Assembly (NCBI GenBank): GCA_037131955.1
Contig: JBAXQC010000071.1
Location: forward strand, 1-14,317
Direction of reading: 5' to 3'
Length of the DNA stretch: 14,317 nucleotides
DNA from: CAIMMJ01 sp037131955
GTDB lineage: Bacteria; Bacteroidota; Bacteroidia; UBA4408
Under the pieces are notes generated by a model. That model was not told the origin of the DNA. It searched no databases and saw only the letters and a program-made list of their open reading frames with translations. Made by a program: the position numbers and the translations under genes. Shown piece by piece: positions 7,608-14,317 of this stretch; positions within the stretch are counted from its first letter, which is position 1, and the number at the start of each line of letters is the position of its first letter.

Positions 7608-9659
7608 ATGAAGGGTATTTGGCGTAAATTTTTGCTTTTATTTGTTTTTGTACAAGCCAACTTGTTTGCACAACCTACTCCGCCTATCCTAACCTGCACA
7701 CAAGTAAATACCAATGGAAGCGTTGATGTTTTGTGGCAAAATTTTAATACATCGGGCAATACCTTAGATTCTCTTAGATTTTTCTTGTCAAATAATTTAA
7801 ACGGTACTTATGCACAATCAGTAGCAACTAACAATGCTGGCATTTCGCAAATAAATATACCTATTGCCGCCCCCAACGCCAATACTCAGGCTTACCATTT
7901 TTTTGCAAGGGCATACTACAACTCTAGCCCCATTCCATTTTTAACCGATACAGTTTCTAGCATTTACTTAACCCTGAACAATGCCACCGAAGGAATTGCT
8001 CAACTTTCTTGGAATGCCATTAGAAATCCTTTGTTGCCAACTTCAGCCATCACTTATTTTATTTACAGGCAATACAATACTGCTCCAAACAACCTCGAAG
8101 TTTTAGCAGGAATTGCAAATGGAACAAGCTTCACCGATACAATTATTCAATGCGACGATTCTATAAAATACCGCATAGAAATAGGAGATGTTTTACCTTG
8201 TTTTTCTAAATCTAACTCCAAGAAAAACTTCTTTTTAAATGCCAAACCACTTCCACCTGCACTAAATATTGTTTCGGTGGATTTAGTAAGCGGTGCAATT
8301 CAAATTTCATGGACTGCCTCCAACTCTCCCGATGCTACTGGCTACGAGGTATATCAAGTAAACTCAGGCACACCCACAACTATAGCCACACCCGCTGGTG
8401 CAAATACTACCACCATAAATTACATTGGAGGTTCGCCGCAGTTGCAGCCAGAGCAATTTAGAGTGGCTACCAAAGATTCCTGCAATAAAGTTAGCAACGC
8501 CAGCTTGGTGCACAAAACAATTTATTTGCAAACTTCACTCAACATTTGTTTGCGACAAATTAACCTTACTTGGACAAACTACGTAAACATGCCATCTGGC
8601 TTAAAATTCTACGAAGTATATGTTTCTGAAAACGGCGGTGCTTATACTCTGCTCACCCAAACCCCCGATACAATTTTTTTGCACAACATAAACTCTAATC
8701 CTTCCACCTACAAATACTACATAAAAGCTGTTTCAAACAGTTTAATTTTTGCTTCTAATTCAAACACATCCGAACTATCTGCACAACTTCCGGCACAACC
8801 CGCTTATCTATATTTAAAACATGCTTCTGTTTTTTCTGATTCATTAGTAGAGATTTCTTTTATTCATGATACACTTGCAAAAGTTCAATACTATAAAATA
8901 CTAAGGGCCGATAAGCCCGAAGGTCCATTTTTGGTAGTAGGCAGAGTAAATTTTTCTACCTTGTATAACTTAAAATTTAGAGATTCTTTGGCGTTTTCCG
9001 ACGAAAGAAGTTACTACTACAAGGTGCAAACCATAGACAGTTGCGGAATTGCATCTGTTGAATCTAATATTGGAAGAACAATTTTTTTAAAGGCCGAAAC
9101 ATCCTTAAACTATATAAACAGAATAGATTGGAATCCTTATGCTGATTGGACAGCCGGAGTGAGGTATTACAGAGTTTACAGAAGCTTTGGAAAAGAAGAA
9201 ACCTTTACAAGACAAGAAACTTATGACGACGATGTGCTCTATAGCCAAGATTTTTTATCAGGAAATTTAAGCCCCGATGGTAATTATTGCTACTACGTTT
9301 ATGCTTACGAAGCTTTTAACCCCATATTTTTTATTTCAGATTCTAGCAGGAGCAATGTGGTGTGTATAAAACAAAAACCAAGGTTGTATATACCCAATGC
9401 TTTTACACCCAATAACGATGGCATCAATGATGTTTTTTACCCCCAATTAACCTTTGTTAGCGACGATACCTTTAGCTTTATTGTGTTTGACAGGTGGGGA
9501 AATAAATTAATAGAACTTATAGACCCAACCAAGGGATGGGATGGAAAGATGGACAATGGAGAAACGTATGCTCCAGGCGTATATGCCTACACCATACGAT
9601 ATACCAACATTGGCGGAAAGCCCGATTATGTAAGCGGAAAGATTGTTTTGATGAAGTAG
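7608..9659 (+). CDS. Secreted fibronectin-III-like protein with gliding motility-associated (T9SS type B) C-terminal sorting domain
   Basis: I place the start at the ATG at 7608 (683 residues). An in-frame TTG at 7587 would add seven residues but lies upstream of and against the -7 box, so it is unlikely to be in the mRNA. The protein begins with a signal peptide MKGIWRKFLLLFVFVQANLFA, probably cleaved before QPTPP. The body is a series of beta-rich modules resembling fibronectin type III (for example LSWNAIRNPLLPTSAITYFIYR, WTASNSPDATGYEVYQV, LTWTNYVNMPSGLKFYEVYV), several with paired cysteines. Residues 591-683 form the CHU_C/type-B T9SS signal: PNAFTPNNDGINDVF, FDRWGNKL, GWDGKMDNGE, PGVYAYTIRY. 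It should be exported by Sec, cross the outer membrane through the type IX system and be displayed or released. The specific role (adhesin, structural or motility component) cannot be told from the sequence. Confidence 0.88.
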   Translation: MKGIWRKFLLLFVFVQANLFAQPTPPILTCTQVNTNGSVDVLWQNFNTSGNTLDSLRFFLSNNLNGTYAQSVATNNAGISQINIPIAAPNANTQAYHFFARAYYNSSPIPFLTDTVSSIYLTLNNATEGIAQLSWNAIRNPLLPTSAITYFIYRQYNTAPNNLEVLAGIANGTSFTDTIIQCDDSIKYRIEIGDVLPCFSKSNSKKNFFLNAKPLPPALNIVSVDLVSGAIQISWTASNSPDATGYEVYQVNSGTPTTIATPAGANTTTINYIGGSPQLQPEQFRVATKDSCNKVSNASLVHKTIYLQTSLNICLRQINLTWTNYVNMPSGLKFYEVYVSENGGAYTLLTQTPDTIFLHNINSNPSTYKYYIKAVSNSLIFASNSNTSELSAQLPAQPAYLYLKHASVFSDSLVEISFIHDTLAKVQYYKILRADKPEGPFLVVGRVNFSTLYNLKFRDSLAFSDERSYYYKVQTIDSCGIASVESNIGRTIFLKAETSLNYINRIDWNPYADWTAGVRYYRVYRSFGKEETFTRQETYDDDVLYSQDFLSGNLSPDGNYCYYVYAYEAFNPIFFISDSSRSNVVCIKQKPRLYIPNAFTPNNDGINDVFYPQLTFVSDDTFSFIVFDRWGNKLIELIDPTKGWDGKMDNGETYAPGVYAYTIRYTNIGGKPDYVSGKIVLMK

Positions 9660-9661
9660 TG

Positions 9662-9690
9662 GCTCAACACAAAGTGGGAGCTTGAGTTTT
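9662..9690 (+). terminator. Weak possible terminator hairpin after the T9SS-sorted protein gene
   Basis: GCTC (9662-9665) can pair with GAGC (9678-9681) and, inside it, CAC (9668-9670) with GTG (9674-9676) around an AAA loop, with small internal mismatches. A short T-run (9687-9690) follows after TTGAG. The stem is interrupted and the T-tract is short, so this is a tentative call supported mainly by its position two bases after the stop codon. Confidence 0.3.
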
Positions 9691-9939
9691 ATTTTACTTC
9701 AATTGTTACAAAGAGATTACACACACTTTAATTAGGTTAGTACGAACTTAGTTTAGAGCAGACATATTAATTTTTTGCTGTTTATTTTCAACCACAAGAA
9801 AAAAAGGGAAAGTATAGTGTGCCTTGGTAAAAAATCTTGTTTTGTATGTGCAGAGAAAAGCCTTTATTAGTATTGCACGAAATAGAATTTTAGCTTTTCA
9901 TTCATTTTCACCTTTTTTATTATTTCTTATTTACTTTAG

Positions 9940-9971
9940 TTTGATTTTTCATTTCACTCTCCTTACATTCG
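9940..9971 (+). promoter_or_regulatory. Predicted feoAB promoter
   Basis: A -33 TTTG (9940-9943) and a -7 box TACATTCG (9964-9971, one mismatch to TAnnTTTG) are separated by 20 bases, within the Bacteroidetes range. Transcription would begin around 9976-9979, inside the inverted repeat at 9975-9995, which is a classic position for a repressor operator. The one mismatch lowers confidence. Confidence 0.42.
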
Positions 9972-9974
9972 CAA

Positions 9975-9995
9975 TATTTAGAACTATTCTAAATA
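9975..9995 (+). promoter_or_regulatory. Perfect 21-bp inverted repeat at the feoA start: probable metal-responsive repressor operator
   Basis: TATTTAGAA (9975-9983) and TTCTAAATA (9987-9995) are perfect inverted 9-bp arms around a 3-base CTA centre. The repeat ends on the base before the feoA ATG and overlaps the predicted transcription start. Its TTTAGA...TCTAAA core resembles operators of DtxR/IdeR/MntR-type or Fur-type metal regulators, which repress feo genes when iron is plentiful in other bacteria. Which regulator binds here cannot be decided from this window, because none is encoded in it. Confidence 0.7.
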
Positions 9996-10223
9996 ATGAA
10001 ACTAACTTTAGATAAATTAGCCATAGGGCAACAAGCTACAATAGAACAATTTACTGACCTAGACCTCAGTCTTAAATTGCTAGAAATGGGTTGCACACCA
10101 GGAGAAACAATCACTATGCTTAGTTATGCCCCCTTGGGAGATCCAATTGCAATTAAAATAGACAATTATTTGTTGAGCCTCCGCAAAAAAGAAGCTTCAA
10201 CTGTTTTGGTAAACACCATTTAA
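9996..10223 (+). CDS. feoA: FeoA, ferrous iron transport accessory protein
   Basis: This 75-residue cytoplasmic protein has the length and pattern of FeoA, a small SH3-like domain protein that supports the FeoB ferrous-iron channel. Recognisable features are the N-terminal TLDKLAIGQQATIEQF strand pair, LSLKLLEMGCTPGETITML (the conserved L-x-x-[ML]-G-x-x-[PK]-G turn, residues 28-44), and the closing GDPIAIKIDNYLLSLRKKEASTVLV. It precedes feoB by 19 bases and shares its promoter. The ATG directly follows the 21-bp operator-like palindrome, so transcripts would have a short leader of about 20 bases with no Shine-Dalgarno. Separate FeoA and FeoB proteins are found here rather than the FeoAB fusion seen in Bacteroides. 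Confidence 0.93.
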   Translation: MKLTLDKLAIGQQATIEQFTDLDLSLKLLEMGCTPGETITMLSYAPLGDPIAIKIDNYLLSLRKKEASTVLVNTI

Positions 10224-10229
10224 AAAGCA

Positions 10230-10235
10230 GGGAGG
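10230..10235 (+). promoter_or_regulatory. Strong Shine-Dalgarno sequence selecting the TTG start of feoB
   Basis: GGGAGG lies seven bases before the TTG at 10243, an ideal distance for pairing with the CCUCC of 16S rRNA. It falls in the 19-base feoA-feoB gap. Most other genes in the window have no such site, so it stands out and fixes a non-ATG start. Confidence 0.75.
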
Positions 10236-10242
10236 CAAAAAA

Positions 10243-12381
10243 TTGACGAATACAGATTTCACTTCACCCTACAAAAAAAACGCAGTCCTAAAAGTTGCAT
10301 TATTAGGTAATCCTAATTGTGGCAAATCTACTTTGTTTAACCTGCTTACTGGTCTTAACCAACAAATTGGAAACTTTCCGGGCGTAACAGTAGATAAACG
10401 AAGCGGCTTTTTTTACCTGAAAGACAAAAGCAAAGTAGAACTCTTAGACTTGCCAGGAACCTATAGCTTGTTTCCTAAATCTTTAGACGAAGAACTTGCC
10501 GTAAACATACTTACTGACCCCGCCAACGAAAACTATCCTAACCTTACCATTGTTGTTGCCGATGCTTCTAACCTAAAACGCAGTTTGTTTTTGTGCACTC
10601 AGGTTATTGATTTAAAAATTCCGGTAATTCTTGCCCTAAACATGATGGATTTGGCAGAGAAAAATGGAATAGCCATAAACACCACCCTATTATCTGCACA
10701 ACTAGGAATTCCTGTGGTAGAGCTCAACGCCAGAAAAGGACAAGGCGTAGAAGAATTAAAATTAGCGCTTTCTAAAAACTCTTCGGCCTCAGAAATTAGT
10801 ATTGTAGACATTGAGCAAATAGAAAATAAAGCCATAAACGACATTGCCCGAGTTTTAAAAGTAAATTGTGCTTTTGCCTCGTTTATTGTTGCCAACAACC
10901 TGCACAACATAAGCTACTTTAACCACAACAAAGAAAAAAGAGAAGAAGTAAAAAACATTTTAGAGCTCAACCAGTTTGATGCCAGAAAGCTACAGGCACT
11001 GGAGTCTATTGAGAGATACAGGCAACTGTCGAAAATTATTGGCAAAATTGTTTCAAAGAAAAATGCAAAACCATCAAGAACCTATGCCATAGATAAAGTG
11101 CTTACCCATAAATATTGGGGCTATCTTATATTTTTGGCCGTATTGTTTGCAGTGTTTCAAACCATATTTTCTTTTGCCAGTTACCCTATGGATTTAATTG
11201 ATACGGGGTTTGGTGCCATAGCAACATTTATAAATAACAACTTGCCCAACGGCGTTTTTAAAGAACTGCTCGTAAACGGCATTTTAGCCGGACTAAGCGG
11301 TGTAGTAATTTTTGTTCCACAAATTGCCATGTTATTTGCTTTTATTTCTATTCTCGAAGACAGCGGATACATGGCCAGGGTTAGTTTTATAATGGACAGG
11401 TTGATGCAGCCTTTTGGCTTAAACGGCAGGTCGGTAATACCACTTATTAGCGGTGTGGCTTGTGCTGTTCCAGCAATAATGAGTGCCCGCACCATATCTA
11501 ATTACAAAGAAAGACTCATAACCATTTTAGTAACTCCATTAATGAGTTGCTCCGCCCGATTGCCTGTTTACACACTCTTGGTTTCTATACTAGTTCCAAA
11601 CAATGCCTACGTATGGATATTTAACAAACAGGCTTTAATTTTAATGGCATTTTATATAATAGGATTCATAGCTGCATTGCTATTTGCTGTGGTTTTTAAA
11701 TGGATTTTAAAAACAAAAGAAAGGAGTTATTTTATTATGGAGCTCCCTTTTTATAAAGCACCAAGGTGGAAAAACGTAGGCTTAACAATACTAGAAAAGG
11801 TAAAAGTATTTTTATTTGATGCCGGAAAAGTAATTATTGCCATATCCATTGTTTTGTGGGTATTGTCTTCTTACGGCCCGGGGAAAAGGTTTGAGAACTT
11901 GCAAAAAAATCACCAACAAGCACTACTTGTAAAAGATGCAAATACGGATAGTTTAGAAACTGTATTTCAGTCGCAAAAATTAGAAAATTCTTATGCAGGA
12001 ATTTTAGGAAAAATAATTGAGCCTGCCATAAAACCTATTGGCTTTGATTGGAAAATTGGCATAGCACTTATTACTTCATTTGCAGCAAGAGAAGTATTTG
12101 TGGGTACAATGGCAACCATATACAGTGTGGGCAACACAGAAAACACCACCTCTATCAGGCAAAAGATGATAGAAGAAAAAAATCCACTAACCGGAGCAAA
12201 CGTTTACACAACAGGCGTTTGTATTTCGTTGATGTTTTTTTATGCTTTTTCCATGCAATGCATGAGCACAATAGCAGTGGTTTACCGTGAAACAAAATCG
12301 TGGAAATGGCCAGTGATACAATTTGTGATGATGGGTACTTTGGCTTATCTCTCTAGCCTTTTGACATTTACTATTTTTTGA
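10243..12381 (+). CDS. feoB: FeoB, ferrous iron transporter with N-terminal G-domain
   Basis: This 712-residue inner-membrane protein imports Fe2+. The cytoplasmic G-domain shows G1 GNPNCGKST (22-30), G2 around Thr49 in NFPGVTVDKRSG, G3 DLPG (69-72), G4 NMMD (133-136) and G5 NARKGQG (162-168), followed by a helical GDI-like region to about 275. The membrane part starts near 291 and includes both gate motifs: Gate 1 IPLISGVACAVPAIMSARTI (399-418, Cys407) with PLMSCSARLPVYTLL (432-446, Cys436), and Gate 2 ITSFAAREVFVGTMATIY (610-627). About eight or more helices can be seen, ending at LTFTIF. Translation starts at a TTG, supported by GGGAGG seven bases upstream and by the lack of any in-frame ATG before the G-domain. 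feoC is not present. The next gene begins seven bases later, so the three genes are probably co-transcribed. Confidence 0.97.
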   Translation: MTNTDFTSPYKKNAVLKVALLGNPNCGKSTLFNLLTGLNQQIGNFPGVTVDKRSGFFYLKDKSKVELLDLPGTYSLFPKSLDEELAVNILTDPANENYPNLTIVVADASNLKRSLFLCTQVIDLKIPVILALNMMDLAEKNGIAINTTLLSAQLGIPVVELNARKGQGVEELKLALSKNSSASEISIVDIEQIENKAINDIARVLKVNCAFASFIVANNLHNISYFNHNKEKREEVKNILELNQFDARKLQALESIERYRQLSKIIGKIVSKKNAKPSRTYAIDKVLTHKYWGYLIFLAVLFAVFQTIFSFASYPMDLIDTGFGAIATFINNNLPNGVFKELLVNGILAGLSGVVIFVPQIAMLFAFISILEDSGYMARVSFIMDRLMQPFGLNGRSVIPLISGVACAVPAIMSARTISNYKERLITILVTPLMSCSARLPVYTLLVSILVPNNAYVWIFNKQALILMAFYIIGFIAALLFAVVFKWILKTKERSYFIMELPFYKAPRWKNVGLTILEKVKVFLFDAGKVIIAISIVLWVLSSYGPGKRFENLQKNHQQALLVKDANTDSLETVFQSQKLENSYAGILGKIIEPAIKPIGFDWKIGIALITSFAAREVFVGTMATIYSVGNTENTTSIRQKMIEEKNPLTGANVYTTGVCISLMFFYAFSMQCMSTIAVVYRETKSWKWPVIQFVMMGTLAYLSSLLTFTIF

Positions 12382-12388
12382 TTTTTAA

Positions 12389-13063
12389 ATGCACCATTCA
12401 GGATTAAAACCCAATACCGACCCAAAAGAAAATTACAAAAAAGTTTTGGTAAAGTTGATTCCAGAAAAGTCGGTAAATACCATTGCTGATTGGATATTGT
12501 ACTACAACTTTAACTTAAAAATAACACCTAGCAGAGCAAGCAAGTTTGGAGACTATACCGCTCCATCTAAACACAACAGACATTTAATAACCATTAACCA
12601 CGACCTCAATCCTTATAACTTTTTAATTACGCTGGTTCACGAAATTGCACATCTGGTTACATTTCAAAAATACCAACTAGTCTATAGAAACGTAAAGCCA
12701 CACGGCATAGAATGGAAAAACGAATTTCAAACATTAATAAAACCGTTTTTAAACGAAGAAATTTTCCCAGCAGATGTATTAAAATCTTTGTTGACATATA
12801 TGCAAAACCCAGCCGCCAGTAGTTGTTCAGATGTTCAGCTATTAAGAGTATTAAGAAACTACGATTTAAAAAAAACCAATAAAGTTCATCTAGAAGAAAT
12901 ACCTTACATGTCTATTTTTAAACTTGGCACAGAACGATTGTTCCAAAAAGGACAAAAACTAAGAGTGCGGTTTGAGTGCATAGAAATTAAAACCAAAAGA
13001 AAGTATTTGGTTCATCCTTTGGCCGAGGTGGAACCTGTTTCTCAAACATTGTTTGATATGTAA
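12389..13063 (+). CDS. SprT-like zinc metalloprotein (predicted protease)
   Basis: This 224-residue protein has a SprT-like core: LVHEIAHLVTF with HExxH at 84-88 (His84, Glu85, His88), and a third probable ligand His105 in VKPHGIEWKNEF, the H-x-x-x-W/F arrangement of the family (related to the Spartan DNA-protein crosslink protease). The C-terminal part (NPAASSCSDVQLLRVLRNYD, then FQKGQKLRVRFECIEIKTKRKYLVHPLAEVE) is the form seen in Bacteroidetes SprT-like proteins. Only Cys146 and Cys197 remain, so a four-cysteine zinc ribbon is not present. There is no signal peptide or membrane helix, so it is cytoplasmic. The gene starts seven bases after feoB with no terminator between, implying co-transcription with feoAB, though an internal promoter cannot be excluded. 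Its substrate is unknown; protease activity is inferred from the intact HExxH. Confidence 0.87.
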   Translation: MHHSGLKPNTDPKENYKKVLVKLIPEKSVNTIADWILYYNFNLKITPSRASKFGDYTAPSKHNRHLITINHDLNPYNFLITLVHEIAHLVTFQKYQLVYRNVKPHGIEWKNEFQTLIKPFLNEEIFPADVLKSLLTYMQNPAASSCSDVQLLRVLRNYDLKKTNKVHLEEIPYMSIFKLGTERLFQKGQKLRVRFECIEIKTKRKYLVHPLAEVEPVSQTLFDM

Positions 13064-13158
13064 ATTAGATCAGTAGTGCTTATCACTTAAAAAACCATAA
13101 AAAAATTCAATTTAAAATCAAATACATTTCAAAAGAAGTGTTTTAATTTCATTTTTCG

Positions 13159-13166
13159 TTTCTTTG
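13159..13166 (+). promoter_or_regulatory. Possible -7 box of the manC gene
   Basis: TTTCTTTG, followed by CA, matches TAnnTTTG with one mismatch and lies 37 bases before the ATG at 13204. The 140-base gap after the SprT-like gene supports a separate promoter here. I see no -33 TTG at the expected distance, so this is tentative. Confidence 0.4.
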
Positions 13167-13203
13167 CAGCCTTATTTTAAAAACCAAAAAAACTAAGAGA
13201 GTA

Positions 13204-14301
13204 ATGACACTATCAAAAGACAATTACTGCGTTATTATGGCTGGTGGAATTGGCAGCAGATTTTGGCCTATGAGCACTACGCAATATCCCAAACAATTTA
13301 TAGACGTTTTAGGCTTAGGTGAAACACTCTTGCAGCTTACATACAATAGATTTTTAAAATGTTGTCCAAAAGAAAATATCTACGTTGTAACCAACGAAAT
13401 TTATAGTGGATTGGTTAAAAATCAGTTGCCCAATTTAAGTGATGACCAAATATTGCTGGAGCCTGCCCGCAGAAACACTGCTCCATGTATTGCTTATGCT
13501 ACTTTTAAAATTGCACTAAAAAATCCAAATGCAAGAATGGTAATCGCTCCAAGCGACCACTTAATTTTAAAAGAAGAAACATTTATAAAAGCCGTTAACT
13601 CTTGTTTTAAAAAAGCAAGCAGCAATAATTCTTTGCTTACATTAGGTATAAAACCCACAAGACCCGATACAGGATACGGTTACATTCAGTACAAAGAATC
13701 AAACGAAAAAGAAACGGACAAAAGAATTAAAAAGGTAAAAACATTTACCGAAAAGCCCGACTTAGAAATGGCTAAATTCTTTTTAGAGAGCGGAGATTTT
13801 TTGTGGAATTCAGGCATTTTTGTTGCCTCAGTAAAAGGCATGCTTAATGCTTTTGAAAAATATATGCCAGAAGAATTTTCTTTGTTTAATGATGGAAAAG
13901 AAAAAATAAATTCACCTCAAGAAAAAGAGTTCATCAAAGAAATTTATCCCATGTGCAAAAACATTTCTATTGACTATGGTATAATGGAGAAAGCAGAAAA
14001 TGTTTATGTAAGAGAATCTATAATTGGTTGGAGCGATTTAGGAACGTGGGGTTCGTTGTACGAAAAAATGAACCACGACGAAGAGGGAAATGGCGTGGTA
14101 GGAAAAAACGTAATGATTTATAATTCTAAAGACTGCGTTGTAAACATGCCCAAACATAAATTAGTGGTTATAGAAGGATTACAAGATTATATTGTTGTAG
14201 AATCTAACGACAGTTTATTGATTTGCAGAAAAAGCAACGAACAATTTATCAGGCAAGTTGTAACGGACATTAAAATGCAAAAAGGCGATAAGTTTGTTTA
14301 G
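13204..14301 (+). CDS. manC: Mannose-1-phosphate guanylyltransferase (GDP-mannose pyrophosphorylase)
   Basis: This 365-residue cytoplasmic enzyme makes GDP-mannose from GTP and mannose-1-phosphate, the donor for mannosylation and precursor of GDP-fucose and other deoxysugars used in surface glycans. The nucleotidyltransferase signature AGGIGSRFWPMS (13-24) and PKQF (29-32) bind GTP. Further family motifs are EPARRNTAP (86-94), PSDHL (116-120), TGYGYI (156-161), FTEKPD (181-186), WNSGIF (201-206), SIDYGIMEK (255-263) and WSDLGTWGSL (276-285). It is the short form, with no phosphomannose isomerase domain fused to the C-terminus. The ATG start keeps the complete glycine loop near the N-terminus. 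No other glycan gene lies in the window; the sixteen bases after the stop end in a T-run at the window edge, too little to judge a terminator. Confidence 0.95.
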   Translation: MTLSKDNYCVIMAGGIGSRFWPMSTTQYPKQFIDVLGLGETLLQLTYNRFLKCCPKENIYVVTNEIYSGLVKNQLPNLSDDQILLEPARRNTAPCIAYATFKIALKNPNARMVIAPSDHLILKEETFIKAVNSCFKKASSNNSLLTLGIKPTRPDTGYGYIQYKESNEKETDKRIKKVKTFTEKPDLEMAKFFLESGDFLWNSGIFVASVKGMLNAFEKYMPEEFSLFNDGKEKINSPQEKEFIKEIYPMCKNISIDYGIMEKAENVYVRESIIGWSDLGTWGSLYEKMNHDEEGNGVVGKNVMIYNSKDCVVNMPKHKLVVIEGLQDYIVVESNDSLLICRKSNEQFIRQVVTDIKMQKGDKFV

Positions 14302-14317
14302 AACTTATTAGTTTTTT

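Larger units (their letters stand above)
9660..9995 (+). other. Non-coding region upstream of feoA
   Basis: These 336 bases hold no credible gene. The only longer open frame starts with a TTG at 9824, runs into feoA in another frame and encodes a low-complexity hydrophobic peptide. The left end has a weak hairpin just after the T9SS gene. The middle is AT-rich with no structure I can recognise, and the last 60 bases contain the predicted feo promoter and operator. No tRNA-like cloverleaf or known riboswitch core was recognised by eye. Confidence 0.6.

Noticed and set aside
9824..10015. Open frame of 63 codons starting at TTG before feoA
   Set aside because: It starts with TTG without a ribosome site, encodes a low-complexity hydrophobic sequence, overlaps the operator and runs into feoA in another frame. 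The feoA frame is clearly the real one.
12048..12290. Forward open frame of 80 codons inside feoB
   Set aside because: It lies in another frame across the conserved Gate 2 region of FeoB and has no start signal or recognisable domain.
13071..13084. Small hairpin AGTG...CACT after the SprT-like gene as a terminator
   Set aside because: The stem is only four base pairs and is followed by A residues rather than a T-tract on this strand.
1..14317. Defence island, CRISPR array, prophage or transposon
   Set aside because: No direct-repeat array, transposase, integrase, restriction or toxin gene motif is visible. All ten genes belong to metabolic, envelope or transport families or are a small lipoprotein.

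Overview
The window looks like an ordinary chromosomal stretch from a member of the Bacteroidetes (Bacteroidota). It is AT-rich. Several genes are preceded by the -7 box TAnnTTTG typical of that phylum, and most starts lack a Shine-Dalgarno sequence. One protein ends in a gliding-motility/type IX secretion (T9SS) type-B sorting domain, and the sensor kinase has the periplasmic propeller plus Y_Y_Y layout common in this phylum. All ten genes I accept lie on the + strand. I see no tRNA, rRNA, insertion sequence, CRISPR array or prophage gene.

Layout. (1) 61-1614 encodes an ALDH7/antiquitin-type semialdehyde dehydrogenase, ending in a clear rho-independent terminator (1639-1668). (2) 1669-1989 encodes a tiny, very basic putative lipoprotein whose ATG touches the terminator T-tract. 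(3) 2032-4971 encodes a 979-residue sensor kinase: two predicted seven-bladed propellers, a Y_Y_Y domain, one membrane helix and a LytS-type kinase core. (4) 5042-7567 is a two-gene operon for an M16B zinc peptidase pair; the first protein carries the zinc site and the second carries the substrate-binding R/Y motif. (5) 7608-9659 encodes a secreted fibronectin-III-like, T9SS-sorted surface protein. (6) 9660-9995 is a 336-base non-coding region ending in a perfect 21-bp inverted repeat that abuts the feoA start. (7) 9996-13063 appears to be one operon: feoA, feoB (TTG start with a strong Shine-Dalgarno) and a SprT-like zinc protein. (8) 13204-14301 encodes mannose-1-phosphate guanylyltransferase.

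How the genes fit together. The units are mostly independent housekeeping or envelope functions: aldehyde/lysine catabolism, signal sensing, peptide processing, a surface protein, ferrous iron uptake and GDP-mannose supply for glycans. The best-supported regulatory unit is feoA-feoB-sprT-like. A predicted promoter (TTTG, 20 bases, TACATTCG) runs into a palindrome placed exactly where a metal-responsive repressor would block transcription.

I found no convincing novel system. The most worthwhile items are the feo operator, the TTG plus Shine-Dalgarno start of feoB, the metalloprotein gene attached to the iron operon, and the terminator/start junction at 1639-1669. No database search was run; family calls rest on motifs read from the translations.
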